In this document: piece by piece, positions 1 to 6,464 of the stretch | Position numbering within the stretch: position 1 is the first letter of the stretch | Layout: the number at the start of each line of letters is the position of its first letter | Source: Candidatus Omnitrophota bacterium | GTDB lineage: Bacteria; Omnitrophota; Gorgyraeia; JABMRG01 | Assembly: GCA_013202935.1 (NCBI GenBank) | Contig: JABMRG010000022.1 | Coordinates: 1 to 9,411 of the forward strand | Reading direction: 5' to 3' | DNA: 9,411 nt | Made by a program: the position numbers and the translations under genes | The notes under the pieces: generated by a model | What the model was told of the DNA's origin: nothing | Seen by the model: the letters and a program-made list of their open reading frames with translations, nothing else | Databases searched by the model: none

Positions 1-59
1 GAGCGGCCATGGTTCGCCCGAGCTAACATGTAGGCGAGAGCGAGCAGCAACACGGAGCG
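1..59. other. GC-rich end segment, unidentified
   Basis: About 38 of the first 60 bases are G or C, clearly richer than the AT-rich remainder of the window. The segment lies beyond the probable terminator of the efflux operon. More than one minus-strand frame stays open to the window edge; one could begin at a GTG at 53-51 and would read a hydrophobic stretch (LLLALAYMLA). No Shine-Dalgarno precedes that GTG, so I do not call a gene. It could be a dispersed repeat, the start of another locus, or an edge of transferred DNA. Confidence 0.3.
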
Positions 60-81
60 AAAAAACCACGGTGGGGTTTTT
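60..81 (-). terminator. Probable intrinsic terminator of the efflux operon
   Basis: Read on the minus strand, AAAAACC (81-75) is followed by a 7-nt loop and then GGTTTTT (67-61) plus one more T at 60. This gives a 7-bp stem whose 3' arm doubles as the U-tract, the shape of an A/U-flanked intrinsic terminator. It begins 42 nt past the stop codon of the RND permease gene, where an operon end is expected. The stem has only two G-C pairs, so it is not strong. The near-symmetry means it could also act for transcription on the plus strand. Confidence 0.5.
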
Positions 82-123
82 GAGCGTTCCTGCGGAAATT
101 ACCATTAAACCTTTGGGCAGAAT

Positions 124-3100
124 TTATTTATTATTTTCTACTTTTGCTGTGCGAATCATGCTGGAATGGTGTGTTATCTTAAGTGCTATATCATCAATAA
201 TAGAATATATGCAGGGTATTACAACAAGCGTAAGCGCTGTTGCAAAGATAAGGCCCCATGCTATCGAAAGAGCCATAGGCACAAGAAACGGATCCTTTCC
301 ACCTATACCATAAGCAACTGTTGATAATCCGCCTGCTGTTGTAACGGTAGTCAGAATAACCGGCCTTAACCTCATCTGGCCTGCCTTTATGATAGAGTCA
401 TATCTGTTCATTCCTTCACGCCGTAATCTGTTAATAAAGTCCACTAATACAATGGAATCATTAACAACAATACCACTTAAACCTATCATGCCCATTATAG
501 ACATAAATGAAAAAGGCATGAAATGCACAAGGAAAGCAAATACTACCCCGATAAGGCCAAATGGAATTGCAAGCATAACAACAAGTGGTTGTATGAGAGA
601 CTTAAAGAATGACGCTAGCACTAAGTATATAATAAGCATGGCACAAAGAAAAGCCTTGAGAAGGCTCATCATAGAGTCCAATGTCTCCTCTTGTTCCCCG
701 CCATACTTTACAGAATAACCGATATACCTATCTGATAAGTCCTTGAATTTCTTCTGAAGCAATTTATTAATCTCTAAGGACGTAATCTTTTCTGTATCTA
801 CATTGCATGAAGCGGTAACTACGCGCTTTCCGTTAAGATGATTAATAGTGGTTGTTCCTGGAACCTTTTCAATTGTAGCTATTTTTTCAAGCAATATAAG
901 CTTGCCAGTCCTGTTTCTTACTAGTATATTCTTAAAGACATTGATATCGCTTGCAGAGCTTTTGGGAAACATAACAGTTACATCTGTCTCTTCCTCTGCC
1001 TTAACAGGCTTTATCTTTGTTGCAATAGCCCCCTCAAAAACACCCCTAACAGTTTTTGCTACCTGCGCGACACTCAATCCTGCTGCTTGTGCTTTTTCAT
1101 TATCAACCTTTATGCGTATCTCCTCTTTTCCAGGCTTATGGTCCCAGGCAATATCTGCTGTTCCATCTATTGCCTTAAGATAATCCATATACTCAAATGA
1201 GATCTTATCCAGAGTGTCAAAGTCTTCTCCTCTTATCCTGGCCTCAACCGCTTTTCCTACAGGAGGCCCTGACTCAGGTTTATCGAATCGAAGATCAATA
1301 AATCCTTTGATATCTTTTGTTCTTTCGCGAACCTCTGCTATTATCTCATCAACCGTTTTTTGTCTATCCTGCTCAGGCTTAAGATAAACAGCTATCTGTG
1401 CAAGATTTGATGCTTGTCCTGCAAATGGGTCATGGCGATCTTCTTGTATCTTGCCTACCGATGTAACAAATGCATCCATCTCACCTTGCGGGATCTGAGA
1501 TACTATCTCTTCTACAGGTGCTATGAGCTCGTTTGTTCTTTGCAAGGGCGTACCTATAGGTGCTTCTGCCCTGACAAAAAAGTAGTTAATGCCAGCACTT
1601 GGAAATATTATAAACTTAAGAGGCCCCTTACCTATAAATGCAAGTATTATCAATATGATAGAGACCATCATAGTTGCAGAAACTGAGAAAAAAACCTTCC
1701 ATTTATTTCTTATCGCTTTCTCTACAACCTTTGTATAGAAAGCGACTAACCTCTTAAACCATGGGAGGTCTTTTGAGGCACCTATAGGTTTTCCGTCTGA
1801 GCCAAGCTTGATCTTTACAAAATCAGCTAAGTGGCTAGGTAAAATTATAAGCGCCTCTCCCAGTGAAGCCAATAAAGCAATAATAACAACGGTGGGTATG
1901 TTTCTTATAAATTTGCCGATTATTCCTGTCATAAAAAGCAGCGGTGAAAAGGCAGCTATCGTAGTGATAACAGCTGTCGTAATAGGACCCATTACCTCTT
2001 CTGCGCCCTTTACAGCTGCCTGCCTGGGTGGCATGCCTTCTTCCATGTAACGGTATGAGTTCTCAGCAACTATTATGCCATCATCGACAAGCATACCTAA
2101 TACAATAATAAGGCCAAACATACTTATAAGATTAATGGTGATACCCATGATGCTCATTATTATAAAAGTTACAAGGAAAGCTATAGGTATTCCTAAAATA
2201 GTCCAAAAGGCAACGCGCTTTTGTAAAAAAAGCATCATAATAAATACCACGATAATAAGGCTGCCCCAGCCGTTGTTCCTGAGAACATTAAGCCTTCTTT
2301 TGGCAAAGAAAGAATAATCATTAACATATGAGATATTAAGCGGATCAGGCGTGTTTTCTAAGAATTTGTTGCAGGTTTTCTTAATATCCTCAACTATATC
2401 CATGGCATCGCCTGATTCTTTCTTTACAACTGCCAGGTTTATCGAGCGCGTGCCCCATGTCCTGTATATTATATCCTCTTTCTTATAGGAATCCTCTACA
2501 TCTGCTACATCCTTTATTCTTAACCAGTTACCGGCATCGTTAGCCCTTATTATTATATTTTCAACCTCTTCTGCTGTTTGAAATTCTCCTGTTGTTCTTA
2601 CGCTGTATTCTGCCTCTTTAGTATTAAATTCACCAGCCGGTATACTTATATTACGAGAGGCCAAGGCCTCTTCTACTTCATCAAAAGATACATAATAGTT
2701 ACGCATCTTCTCAGGATCCAGGTGAACCTGCATTTCCCTGTCACGGTACCCCTCTTTATCTGCACGCGCCACCCCTTCTATATCCTCAAGCATATCCTCA
2801 AGGGCATCTGCATAATGGCGTAGTTTCTTTTCGCTCATCTCTCCTGAAAGGGAAACCTCTATTATGCCGTATAGCTTGCTATCCCATTCTTTGACAACAG
2901 GGTCTTCGTAAATATCCTTAGGTAGGTCTTTTGCCTTATCAACAGCGTCTTTTATATCATTGACCACTTTCTGCTTATCGCTTGCATCTGGATCGATTTT
3001 TATCTGGATATATGACAATCCGAGTAGTGAGGATGAATTTATCTCTTTGATACCATCTACCTCTTTAATCTCCTTTTCTATAGGAACTGTAATGAGCTTC

Positions 3101-3279
3101 TCAACATCAAGTGGTGGTGCCCCGGGATAGGCTGTTGTGACACTTACCTGGTCAAAGCTTACATTTGGGAAGATCTCTTTATTCATATTAAAGGCTGCTG
3201 CTAGCCCAAAGATGATCAGAACAGCTGAAACTAAATTTACAAAAAGTGACTGGTTTATACTAAAGCGTGGTAGGCTCAT
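124..3279 (-). CDS. RND-family efflux permease (AcrB/MexB-like, inner membrane)
   Basis: A 1051-residue proton-driven RND exporter of the hydrophobe/amphiphile type, normal full length for the family. The topology is classic: TM1 at about 11-31, a large periplasmic pore/docking domain (about 35-335), TM2-TM6 (about 338-482), TM7 (about 528-549), a second periplasmic domain (about 555-868), and TM8-TM12 (about 873-1028). TM4 carries the acidic pair D399-D400 in GMLVDDGIIVAEN, the proton-relay site. In TM10 the position matching the relay lysine of AcrB is Asn940, followed by Asp941 (GIVVNDSIVLVDF), a variant also found in divergent RND subfamilies. The ATG at 3279 overlaps the TAA of the upstream channel gene by one base and has a good Shine-Dalgarno. 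It is the last gene of a marR-channel-permease operon with no adaptor gene. Substrate cannot be told from sequence; drugs, bile-like detergents or lipids are all possible. Family call is certain. Confidence 0.96.
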   Translation of the reverse strand: MSLPRFSINQSLFVNLVSAVLIIFGLAAAFNMNKEIFPNVSFDQVSVTTAYPGAPPLDVEKLITVPIEKEIKEVDGIKEINSSSLLGLSYIQIKIDPDASDKQKVVNDIKDAVDKAKDLPKDIYEDPVVKEWDSKLYGIIEVSLSGEMSEKKLRHYADALEDMLEDIEGVARADKEGYRDREMQVHLDPEKMRNYYVSFDEVEEALASRNISIPAGEFNTKEAEYSVRTTGEFQTAEEVENIIIRANDAGNWLRIKDVADVEDSYKKEDIIYRTWGTRSINLAVVKKESGDAMDIVEDIKKTCNKFLENTPDPLNISYVNDYSFFAKRRLNVLRNNGWGSLIIVVFIMMLFLQKRVAFWTILGIPIAFLVTFIIMSIMGITINLISMFGLIIVLGMLVDDGIIVAENSYRYMEEGMPPRQAAVKGAEEVMGPITTAVITTIAAFSPLLFMTGIIGKFIRNIPTVVIIALLASLGEALIILPSHLADFVKIKLGSDGKPIGASKDLPWFKRLVAFYTKVVEKAIRNKWKVFFSVSATMMVSIILIILAFIGKGPLKFIIFPSAGINYFFVRAEAPIGTPLQRTNELIAPVEEIVSQIPQGEMDAFVTSVGKIQEDRHDPFAGQASNLAQIAVYLKPEQDRQKTVDEIIAEVRERTKDIKGFIDLRFDKPESGPPVGKAVEARIRGEDFDTLDKISFEYMDYLKAIDGTADIAWDHKPGKEEIRIKVDNEKAQAAGLSVAQVAKTVRGVFEGAIATKIKPVKAEEETDVTVMFPKSSASDINVFKNILVRNRTGKLILLEKIATIEKVPGTTTINHLNGKRVVTASCNVDTEKITSLEINKLLQKKFKDLSDRYIGYSVKYGGEQEETLDSMMSLLKAFLCAMLIIYLVLASFFKSLIQPLVVMLAIPFGLIGVVFAFLVHFMPFSFMSIMGMIGLSGIVVNDSIVLVDFINRLRREGMNRYDSIIKAGQMRLRPVILTTVTTAGGLSTVAYGIGGKDPFLVPMALSIAWGLIFATALTLVVIPCIYSIIDDIALKITHHSSMIRTAKVENNK

Positions 3280-4730
3280 TATATCTCCCCATCTGCTTGC
3301 AGTAATCTATTCATAACTGTCTTAAGATTAATAAGCGCTGACTCATATTCATACAATCCTCTTAAGTATGCCAGGCTTGCACGCAGATAATCCTGCTGAT
3401 ATCTTATAAGTCTGTCAGTATCAGAGCGCCCCTTATTAAAACGGTCCTCTTCACCAAGGTACTTTTTATGCTCAAGCTCTTTGGCCTCTTTTTGCAACTT
3501 AACAGCATCATAGGTGTTCTTCGCATGTATGTATGCATCATGCGTCTGGACAAGTATCAGGCACTCTGTCTTTTTCAGGTTGACCAGCGCCTTTGCCTTC
3601 TCAAGCTCTTTTTGTGAATATTCAGCACGGGCGGTTGAGTTTTCTAAAGGAAAACTGAATATCACCTCTACTGCATACTCATACTGGTTCTGAGATGTTA
3701 TCTCTTTTATGGAATCATTGAATTTTGCAGCAAGGCCATTCCTCTTAAACGTACCCTTAAGGTCGATCTGAGGCCAGAGAGAATTCTTCTTCATCTGGAT
3801 ATACAGGTCCATTGCCTTAACATCATTCTTCGCCTGCTTATAGTCTCTCCTTGAGCCTAATGCACTTGCTATAACCTCCTCAAAACTAACACCTATCTCC
3901 TCAGGTTTAAACTCATCTGCTGGTTTTACAACAGTATCCTTGCTAAGATTAAGCTTAAACCTCATACGATTCAAGGCAGCACTAAGTTTATCATTTGCAA
4001 GCAACACATCTCTCTGCCTCTGCTTCAAGTTTGCCTGTACAGCATAAAGCTCAGGTGGTTCAACTAATCCGATATCGAAGTTTTTCTGGCTGTTCAAGTA
4101 TAGGCTCTTTGCACCATCCATTATCTCCTGCGTAACCTCGACATTCTTATAAGCTAAGAGTAGATTCCAGTATGACCTTTGGGTATCTGCCAGCTCTGCT
4201 TCTATCTTATCCATAGACGTATAACCGGTATTTTCTACATCAAGTCCCGTTATCTTTACCGTGTTTCTGTCTATTATGCCTAAGGCGTTTTTTCCTAAAG
4301 ACTGCGTTACAGATATTGTAGCAGTTGATTCATGGTATGGGTTCAGTGTACTAAAGCTTGAATCTGTTGCCTGGCGCGTATGGTCTGCACCTAATGATAA
4401 TATAGTGCCTGATGGAAGTGTTTTTTCTAAAGTCGCACTCTGACCGATTGCTACAGTTTTTTCACCAAAAATTACCGAGGACCTGTCAAGCTTATCTCTA
4501 TCATATTTATAAGAAGCATCCAGGGTCGTATCATATACTGCTTGCGCCTTGAGAAGTTCCTTTTCACTTATACGTTTGTCCAGCTTATATACCTGTATAT
4601 CAAAATTGTTTTCAAGCGCAAGGTGGTTGACCTCATTTATATTAAGCTCAAGTGCATCCTGTTGTGCATATAGCGTAACGTTAGGTACGCTTATCAAGCA
4701 TATGATCAAGGCAATCCTATATAATCTCAT
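3279..4730 (-). CDS. TolC-type outer-membrane efflux channel
   Basis: A 483-residue outer-membrane factor of the TolC/OprM family, the exit duct for the RND pump encoded next. Residues 1-22 form a Sec signal peptide (basic start MRLYR, hydrophobic core IALIICLISV, likely cleavage after A22 in LYA-QQ). There is no lipobox, so unlike OprM it is probably not a lipoprotein. Two repeated halves are visible, each with long, charged, Leu/Ala-rich helices (about 170-260 and 365-475) separated by beta-strand-like segments (about 60-160 and 320-362), the usual OEP-repeat arrangement. Within the helical barrel parts, motifs such as VEPPELYAVQANLKQRQRD and GRSDTDRLIRYQQDYLRA are typical. Its ATG overlaps the TGA of the marR gene (ATGA, 4 bp), implying translational coupling; no strong Shine-Dalgarno is seen. 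The low overall conservation of this family means substrate cannot be inferred. Confidence 0.92.
   Translation of the reverse strand: MRLYRIALIICLISVPNVTLYAQQDALELNINEVNHLALENNFDIQVYKLDKRISEKELLKAQAVYDTTLDASYKYDRDKLDRSSVIFGEKTVAIGQSATLEKTLPSGTILSLGADHTRQATDSSFSTLNPYHESTATISVTQSLGKNALGIIDRNTVKITGLDVENTGYTSMDKIEAELADTQRSYWNLLLAYKNVEVTQEIMDGAKSLYLNSQKNFDIGLVEPPELYAVQANLKQRQRDVLLANDKLSAALNRMRFKLNLSKDTVVKPADEFKPEEIGVSFEEVIASALGSRRDYKQAKNDVKAMDLYIQMKKNSLWPQIDLKGTFKRNGLAAKFNDSIKEITSQNQYEYAVEVIFSFPLENSTARAEYSQKELEKAKALVNLKKTECLILVQTHDAYIHAKNTYDAVKLQKEAKELEHKKYLGEEDRFNKGRSDTDRLIRYQQDYLRASLAYLRGLYEYESALINLKTVMNRLLQADGEI
3285..3290 (-). promoter_or_regulatory. Shine-Dalgarno of the RND permease gene
   Basis: On the minus strand GGGGAG lies 5 nt before the ATG at 3279, inside the last codons of the channel gene. 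It supports this ATG as the start and suggests that ribosomes ending the channel gene at the overlapping TAA can re-start on the permease gene. Confidence 0.6.
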
Positions 4731-5176
4731 TGCTTTCTATTCCTTAAACCATTATAAACCTTATTGAGCAATTTAAGATACTGCTGCTTCTCCTGTTTTG
4801 TCATCACCGAAAATACTTCTTTTATTATCTCCAAACGATTTTTAGTCACCTTCTTTGCAGTATCAATGCCTTTCTTTGTAAGGCATACCTCCACTATCCG
4901 CCTATCTTCTTCAGAGTGTCCTCGCTTCACAAGCTGAACCTCTACCATCTTATCAACTATCGCAGTGACTGCACCCATGGTAAGATCGAGAATCTTTGCA
5001 ATCTCTGACATATTAGAGCACTTCTTTTCATTCAATAGCTCTAATACAATCATGTGTGATATAGTCAGCTTCCCACCTGCAAACATTCTATTCAACCTGT
5101 TGGCAAGCTCCCTGTGTAGAGCGCCGGCAGTCTTTGCAATCTCAGTCTCATAATGAAACGGCTTATTCTCTTTCAT
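4727..5176 (-). CDS. MarR-family transcriptional regulator
   Basis: A 149-residue MarR-type winged-helix repressor, standard length. A first helix for dimerisation (about 10-33) precedes the DNA-binding core: LTISHMIVLELL, the helix-turn-helix NMSEIAKILDLTMGAVTAIV (55-74) with its recognition helix, then the wing GHSEEDRRIVEVCLTKKG (86-103) carrying the conserved D-R pair (D91, R92). C-terminal helices (about 104-146) complete the dimer interface. It is the first gene of the efflux operon and its promoter carries AT-rich dyads over the -10 element, so autorepression of the operon is likely; effectors of such proteins are often small phenolic or amphiphilic compounds, but none can be named here. 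The ATG at 5176 is supported by AAGGAG seven bases upstream. Few Cys residues (C53, C98) give no clear sign of redox sensing. Confidence 0.93.
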   Translation of the reverse strand: MKENKPFHYETEIAKTAGALHRELANRLNRMFAGGKLTISHMIVLELLNEKKCSNMSEIAKILDLTMGAVTAIVDKMVEVQLVKRGHSEEDRRIVEVCLTKKGIDTAKKVTKNRLEIIKEVFSVMTKQEKQQYLKLLNKVYNGLRNRKQ

Positions 5177-5183
5177 TCTTTTT

Positions 5184-5189
5184 CTCCTT
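5184..5189 (-). promoter_or_regulatory. Shine-Dalgarno of the marR-type gene
   Basis: AAGGAG on the minus strand, 7 nt before the ATG at 5176. It is the best ribosome site in the window and fixes the start of the regulator. Confidence 0.75.
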
Positions 5190-5191
5190 GC

Positions 5192-5220
5192 TTCAATAAC
5201 TAAATATTTTAATTATTGAA
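5192..5220. promoter_or_regulatory. Putative MarR operator, downstream dyad
   Basis: A 29-bp dyad centred on 5206. The outer arms TTCAATAA (5192-5199) and TTATTGAA (5213-5220) are perfect, and the inner arms TAAA (5201-5204) and TTTA (5208-5211) also match: 12 of 14 base pairs are symmetric. It lies between the predicted transcription start and the ribosome site of the regulator gene. Size, AT-richness and position fit a MarR dimer site, with roadblock or start-site occlusion as the mechanism. Confidence 0.6.
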
Positions 5221-5239
5221 ATATTCATCCATTAAAATA
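5205..5239. promoter_or_regulatory. Putative MarR operator, second dyad overlapping the -10
   Basis: A second, overlapping dyad centred on 5222. The outer 9-bp arms TATTTTAAT (5205-5213) and ATTAAAATA (5231-5239) are perfect inverted repeats, and the inner TGAA/TTCA pair (5217-5220 with 5224-5227) is also symmetric. Its upper end covers four bases of the -10 hexamer (5236-5239), so bound repressor would block RNA polymerase. The centre is 16 bp from that of the first dyad, about one and a half helical turns. Confidence 0.5.
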
Positions 5240-5264
5240 TACACTATAAACCCCAAAAAGTCAA
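5236..5264 (-). promoter_or_regulatory. Sigma-70-type promoter of the efflux operon
   Basis: On the minus strand TTGACT (5264-5259) is separated by exactly 17 bp from TATATT (5241-5236). Both hexamers match consensus at five of six positions. The start of transcription would be near 5229, leaving a 5' leader of about 53 nt before the ATG at 5176 that contains most of the dyads and the Shine-Dalgarno. This makes the regulator, channel and permease one independent transcript, separate from mnmA. Confidence 0.75.
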
Positions 5265-5303
5265 GTGAAACCAAACACTTCCATGAACTTCTTCCATGAT
5301 TGG

Positions 5304-5328
5304 TTCCCCTAGCCGAAGGCTAGGGAAA
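5304..5328 (-). terminator. Strong hairpin after mnmA, possible terminator
   Basis: CCCTAGCC (5307-5314) and GGCTAGGG (5318-5325) form a perfect 8-bp stem with a 3-nt loop, extended by two more pairs after one mismatch. It starts 7-9 nt past the mnmA stop codon. No U-tract follows on the minus strand (GGAACCAATC follows), so it is not a textbook intrinsic terminator; it may instead protect the mRNA end or act with a termination factor. A third copy of the same arm (TAGGGGA, 5337-5331), which includes the mnmA TAG stop, could pair with the middle arm as an alternative. Confidence 0.4.
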
Positions 5329-5334
5329 AATCCC

Positions 5335-6417
5335 CTATGTAATCCAGGCGCCGGCGATGACAGTGTCACCTTTATAAAAGACGACCGCCTGGCCAGGGGT
5401 AGGTGAGCTTTGGGGTTTTGAAAATCGGACTTCGCAGGTCTTTGAGGAAAGAGGCTTGAGTGATGCCTTGGCCTTAGGCTCCTTATATCTTGTCCTTGCC
5501 TCTGCATGTAGCAGCTTTTGGGATTTTTTGGGAGGAATAATCCAGTTTATATCTTTTGCCCTTAAGGTCTTCTTCAATGTATCATTATAATCGCCAATTA
5601 CAATTTCGCCTTTTTTGTGGTTTATATCTGTTATATATATGGGCTTACCACATGATATCTTTAGACCTCTTCTTTGGCCTATGGTATAAAAGCAGGTCCC
5701 AGGATGCTTGCCAAGGATAGCGCCATCTTTGTTCTTTATGATACCTGGCCTTATATCTTTCTTCTTTAGTTTTTCTTTTAAGAACTTATTAAGGTTATTA
5801 TCCATTACAAAACATATCTCTTGAGACTCTTCTCTGGAATAAGATGCAAACTTGAGTCTTTTTGCGATAGCTCTTATCTTATCCTTTGTATAGTCACCTA
5901 CCGGAAGAATGAGGTGTGAAAGAATATCTTGATTGAGGCTAAAGAGAACATATGACTGCTCCTTCTTTTTGTCCTTGCCCTCCTTAATAACAAAGCGCTT
6001 ATGTTTCTTATTATATACACATCTGGCATGGTGGCCTGTTGCTATATAATCTGATTTTGTCTGTCTTGCTTTTTTAAGAAGAATGGGAAATTTTATTTCC
6101 TCATTGCATATTATGCAGGGGTTTGGGGTAAGGCCTCTTTTGTAGCTATTGATGAAATGATCGATAACTCTTCTTTTGAACTCTTTTTCGCAGTCAATAG
6201 CATAGTGGGGTATTCCAAGCTTTGCGCATACTGAGCGGGCATCAGCTATCGCATCAACTGAACAGCAGCTTCTACGTGCATGTTTACCGCAAAGGTTCTT
6301 GGGCCATACCTTGAAGGTAACCCCTATTACAGAGTAACCTTGTTTTTTTAGCAAATATGCGGCAACAGATGAGTCTACGCCGCCGCTCATGGCAAGAACT
6401 ACTTGTTTCTTTTTCAT
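5335..6417 (-). CDS. mnmA: tRNA-specific 2-thiouridylase MnmA
   Basis: MnmA activates U34 of tRNAs for Lys, Glu and Gln with ATP and inserts sulfur delivered as a persulfide, giving 2-thiouridine in the anticodon. The 360-residue length is normal. Visible in order: the PP-loop ATP site SGGVDSS (11-17), the CCS...D...DAR segment (51-61) usual in this family, the catalytic Cys101 in NPCIICNEEIKF, GHHAR (128-132, usually GHYAR), the second catalytic Cys202 in ESQEICFV, and the GQRRGL signature (247-252) leading into the central and C-terminal beta-barrel domains that hold the tRNA. I chose the ATG at 6417 because MKKKQVVLAMSGG matches the usual N-terminus; an in-frame TTG at 6441 would add eight residues not typical of the family. 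No Shine-Dalgarno precedes either start. It lies 47 nt downstream of the dehydrogenase fusion and ahead of the efflux operon, with no evident functional link to either. Confidence 0.96.
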   Translation of the reverse strand: MKKKQVVLAMSGGVDSSVAAYLLKKQGYSVIGVTFKVWPKNLCGKHARRSCCSVDAIADARSVCAKLGIPHYAIDCEKEFKRRVIDHFINSYKRGLTPNPCIICNEEIKFPILLKKARQTKSDYIATGHHARCVYNKKHKRFVIKEGKDKKKEQSYVLFSLNQDILSHLILPVGDYTKDKIRAIAKRLKFASYSREESQEICFVMDNNLNKFLKEKLKKKDIRPGIIKNKDGAILGKHPGTCFYTIGQRRGLKISCGKPIYITDINHKKGEIVIGDYNDTLKKTLRAKDINWIIPPKKSQKLLHAEARTRYKEPKAKASLKPLSSKTCEVRFSKPQSSPTPGQAVVFYKGDTVIAGAWIT

Positions 6418-6426
6418 GATTAAGTT

Positions 6427-6455
6427 AGGATAACATAGCAAGATAATTTAGGCAA
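6427..6455 (-). promoter_or_regulatory. Putative promoter of mnmA
   Basis: TTGCCT (6455-6450) and TATCCT (6432-6427) on the minus strand are 17 bp apart, each matching the sigma-70 consensus at four of six positions. The -10 ends only nine bases before the ATG at 6417, so transcription would start at or within a few bases of the start codon. That would explain the missing Shine-Dalgarno. The site lies entirely in the 47-bp gap after the preceding gene. Confidence 0.4.
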
Positions 6456-6464
6456 GGTAAGTTT

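Noticed and set aside
71..313. An 80-codon plus-strand open frame starting inside the terminator region
   Set aside because: Most of it is antisense to the C-terminus of the RND permease and the start has no ribosome site.
5255..5280. AAGTG/CACTT hairpin followed by a T5 run, as a terminator for mnmA
   Set aside because: The stem is only five mixed base pairs with an 8-nt loop and the T run is displaced by several bases; it also overlaps the -35 of the efflux promoter, which explains the sequence better.
5278..5299. Direct repeat CTTCCATGA (5278-5286 and 5291-5299)
   Set aside because: Two 9-bp copies 13 bp apart are too short and too few to call a repeat array or a regulator site without other support.
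5244..5507. An 87-codon minus-strand open frame across the mnmA end and the intergenic region
   Set aside because: It lies mostly in another frame of the well-supported mnmA gene, ends inside the efflux promoter, and its Arg/Pro/Ser-rich product resembles no family I recognise.
6418..6441. TTG at 6441 as the mnmA start
   Set aside because: It would add eight residues (LCYPNLI plus the start) ahead of the conserved N-terminus and would lie upstream of the predicted -10 element; the ATG at 6417 fits the family better.
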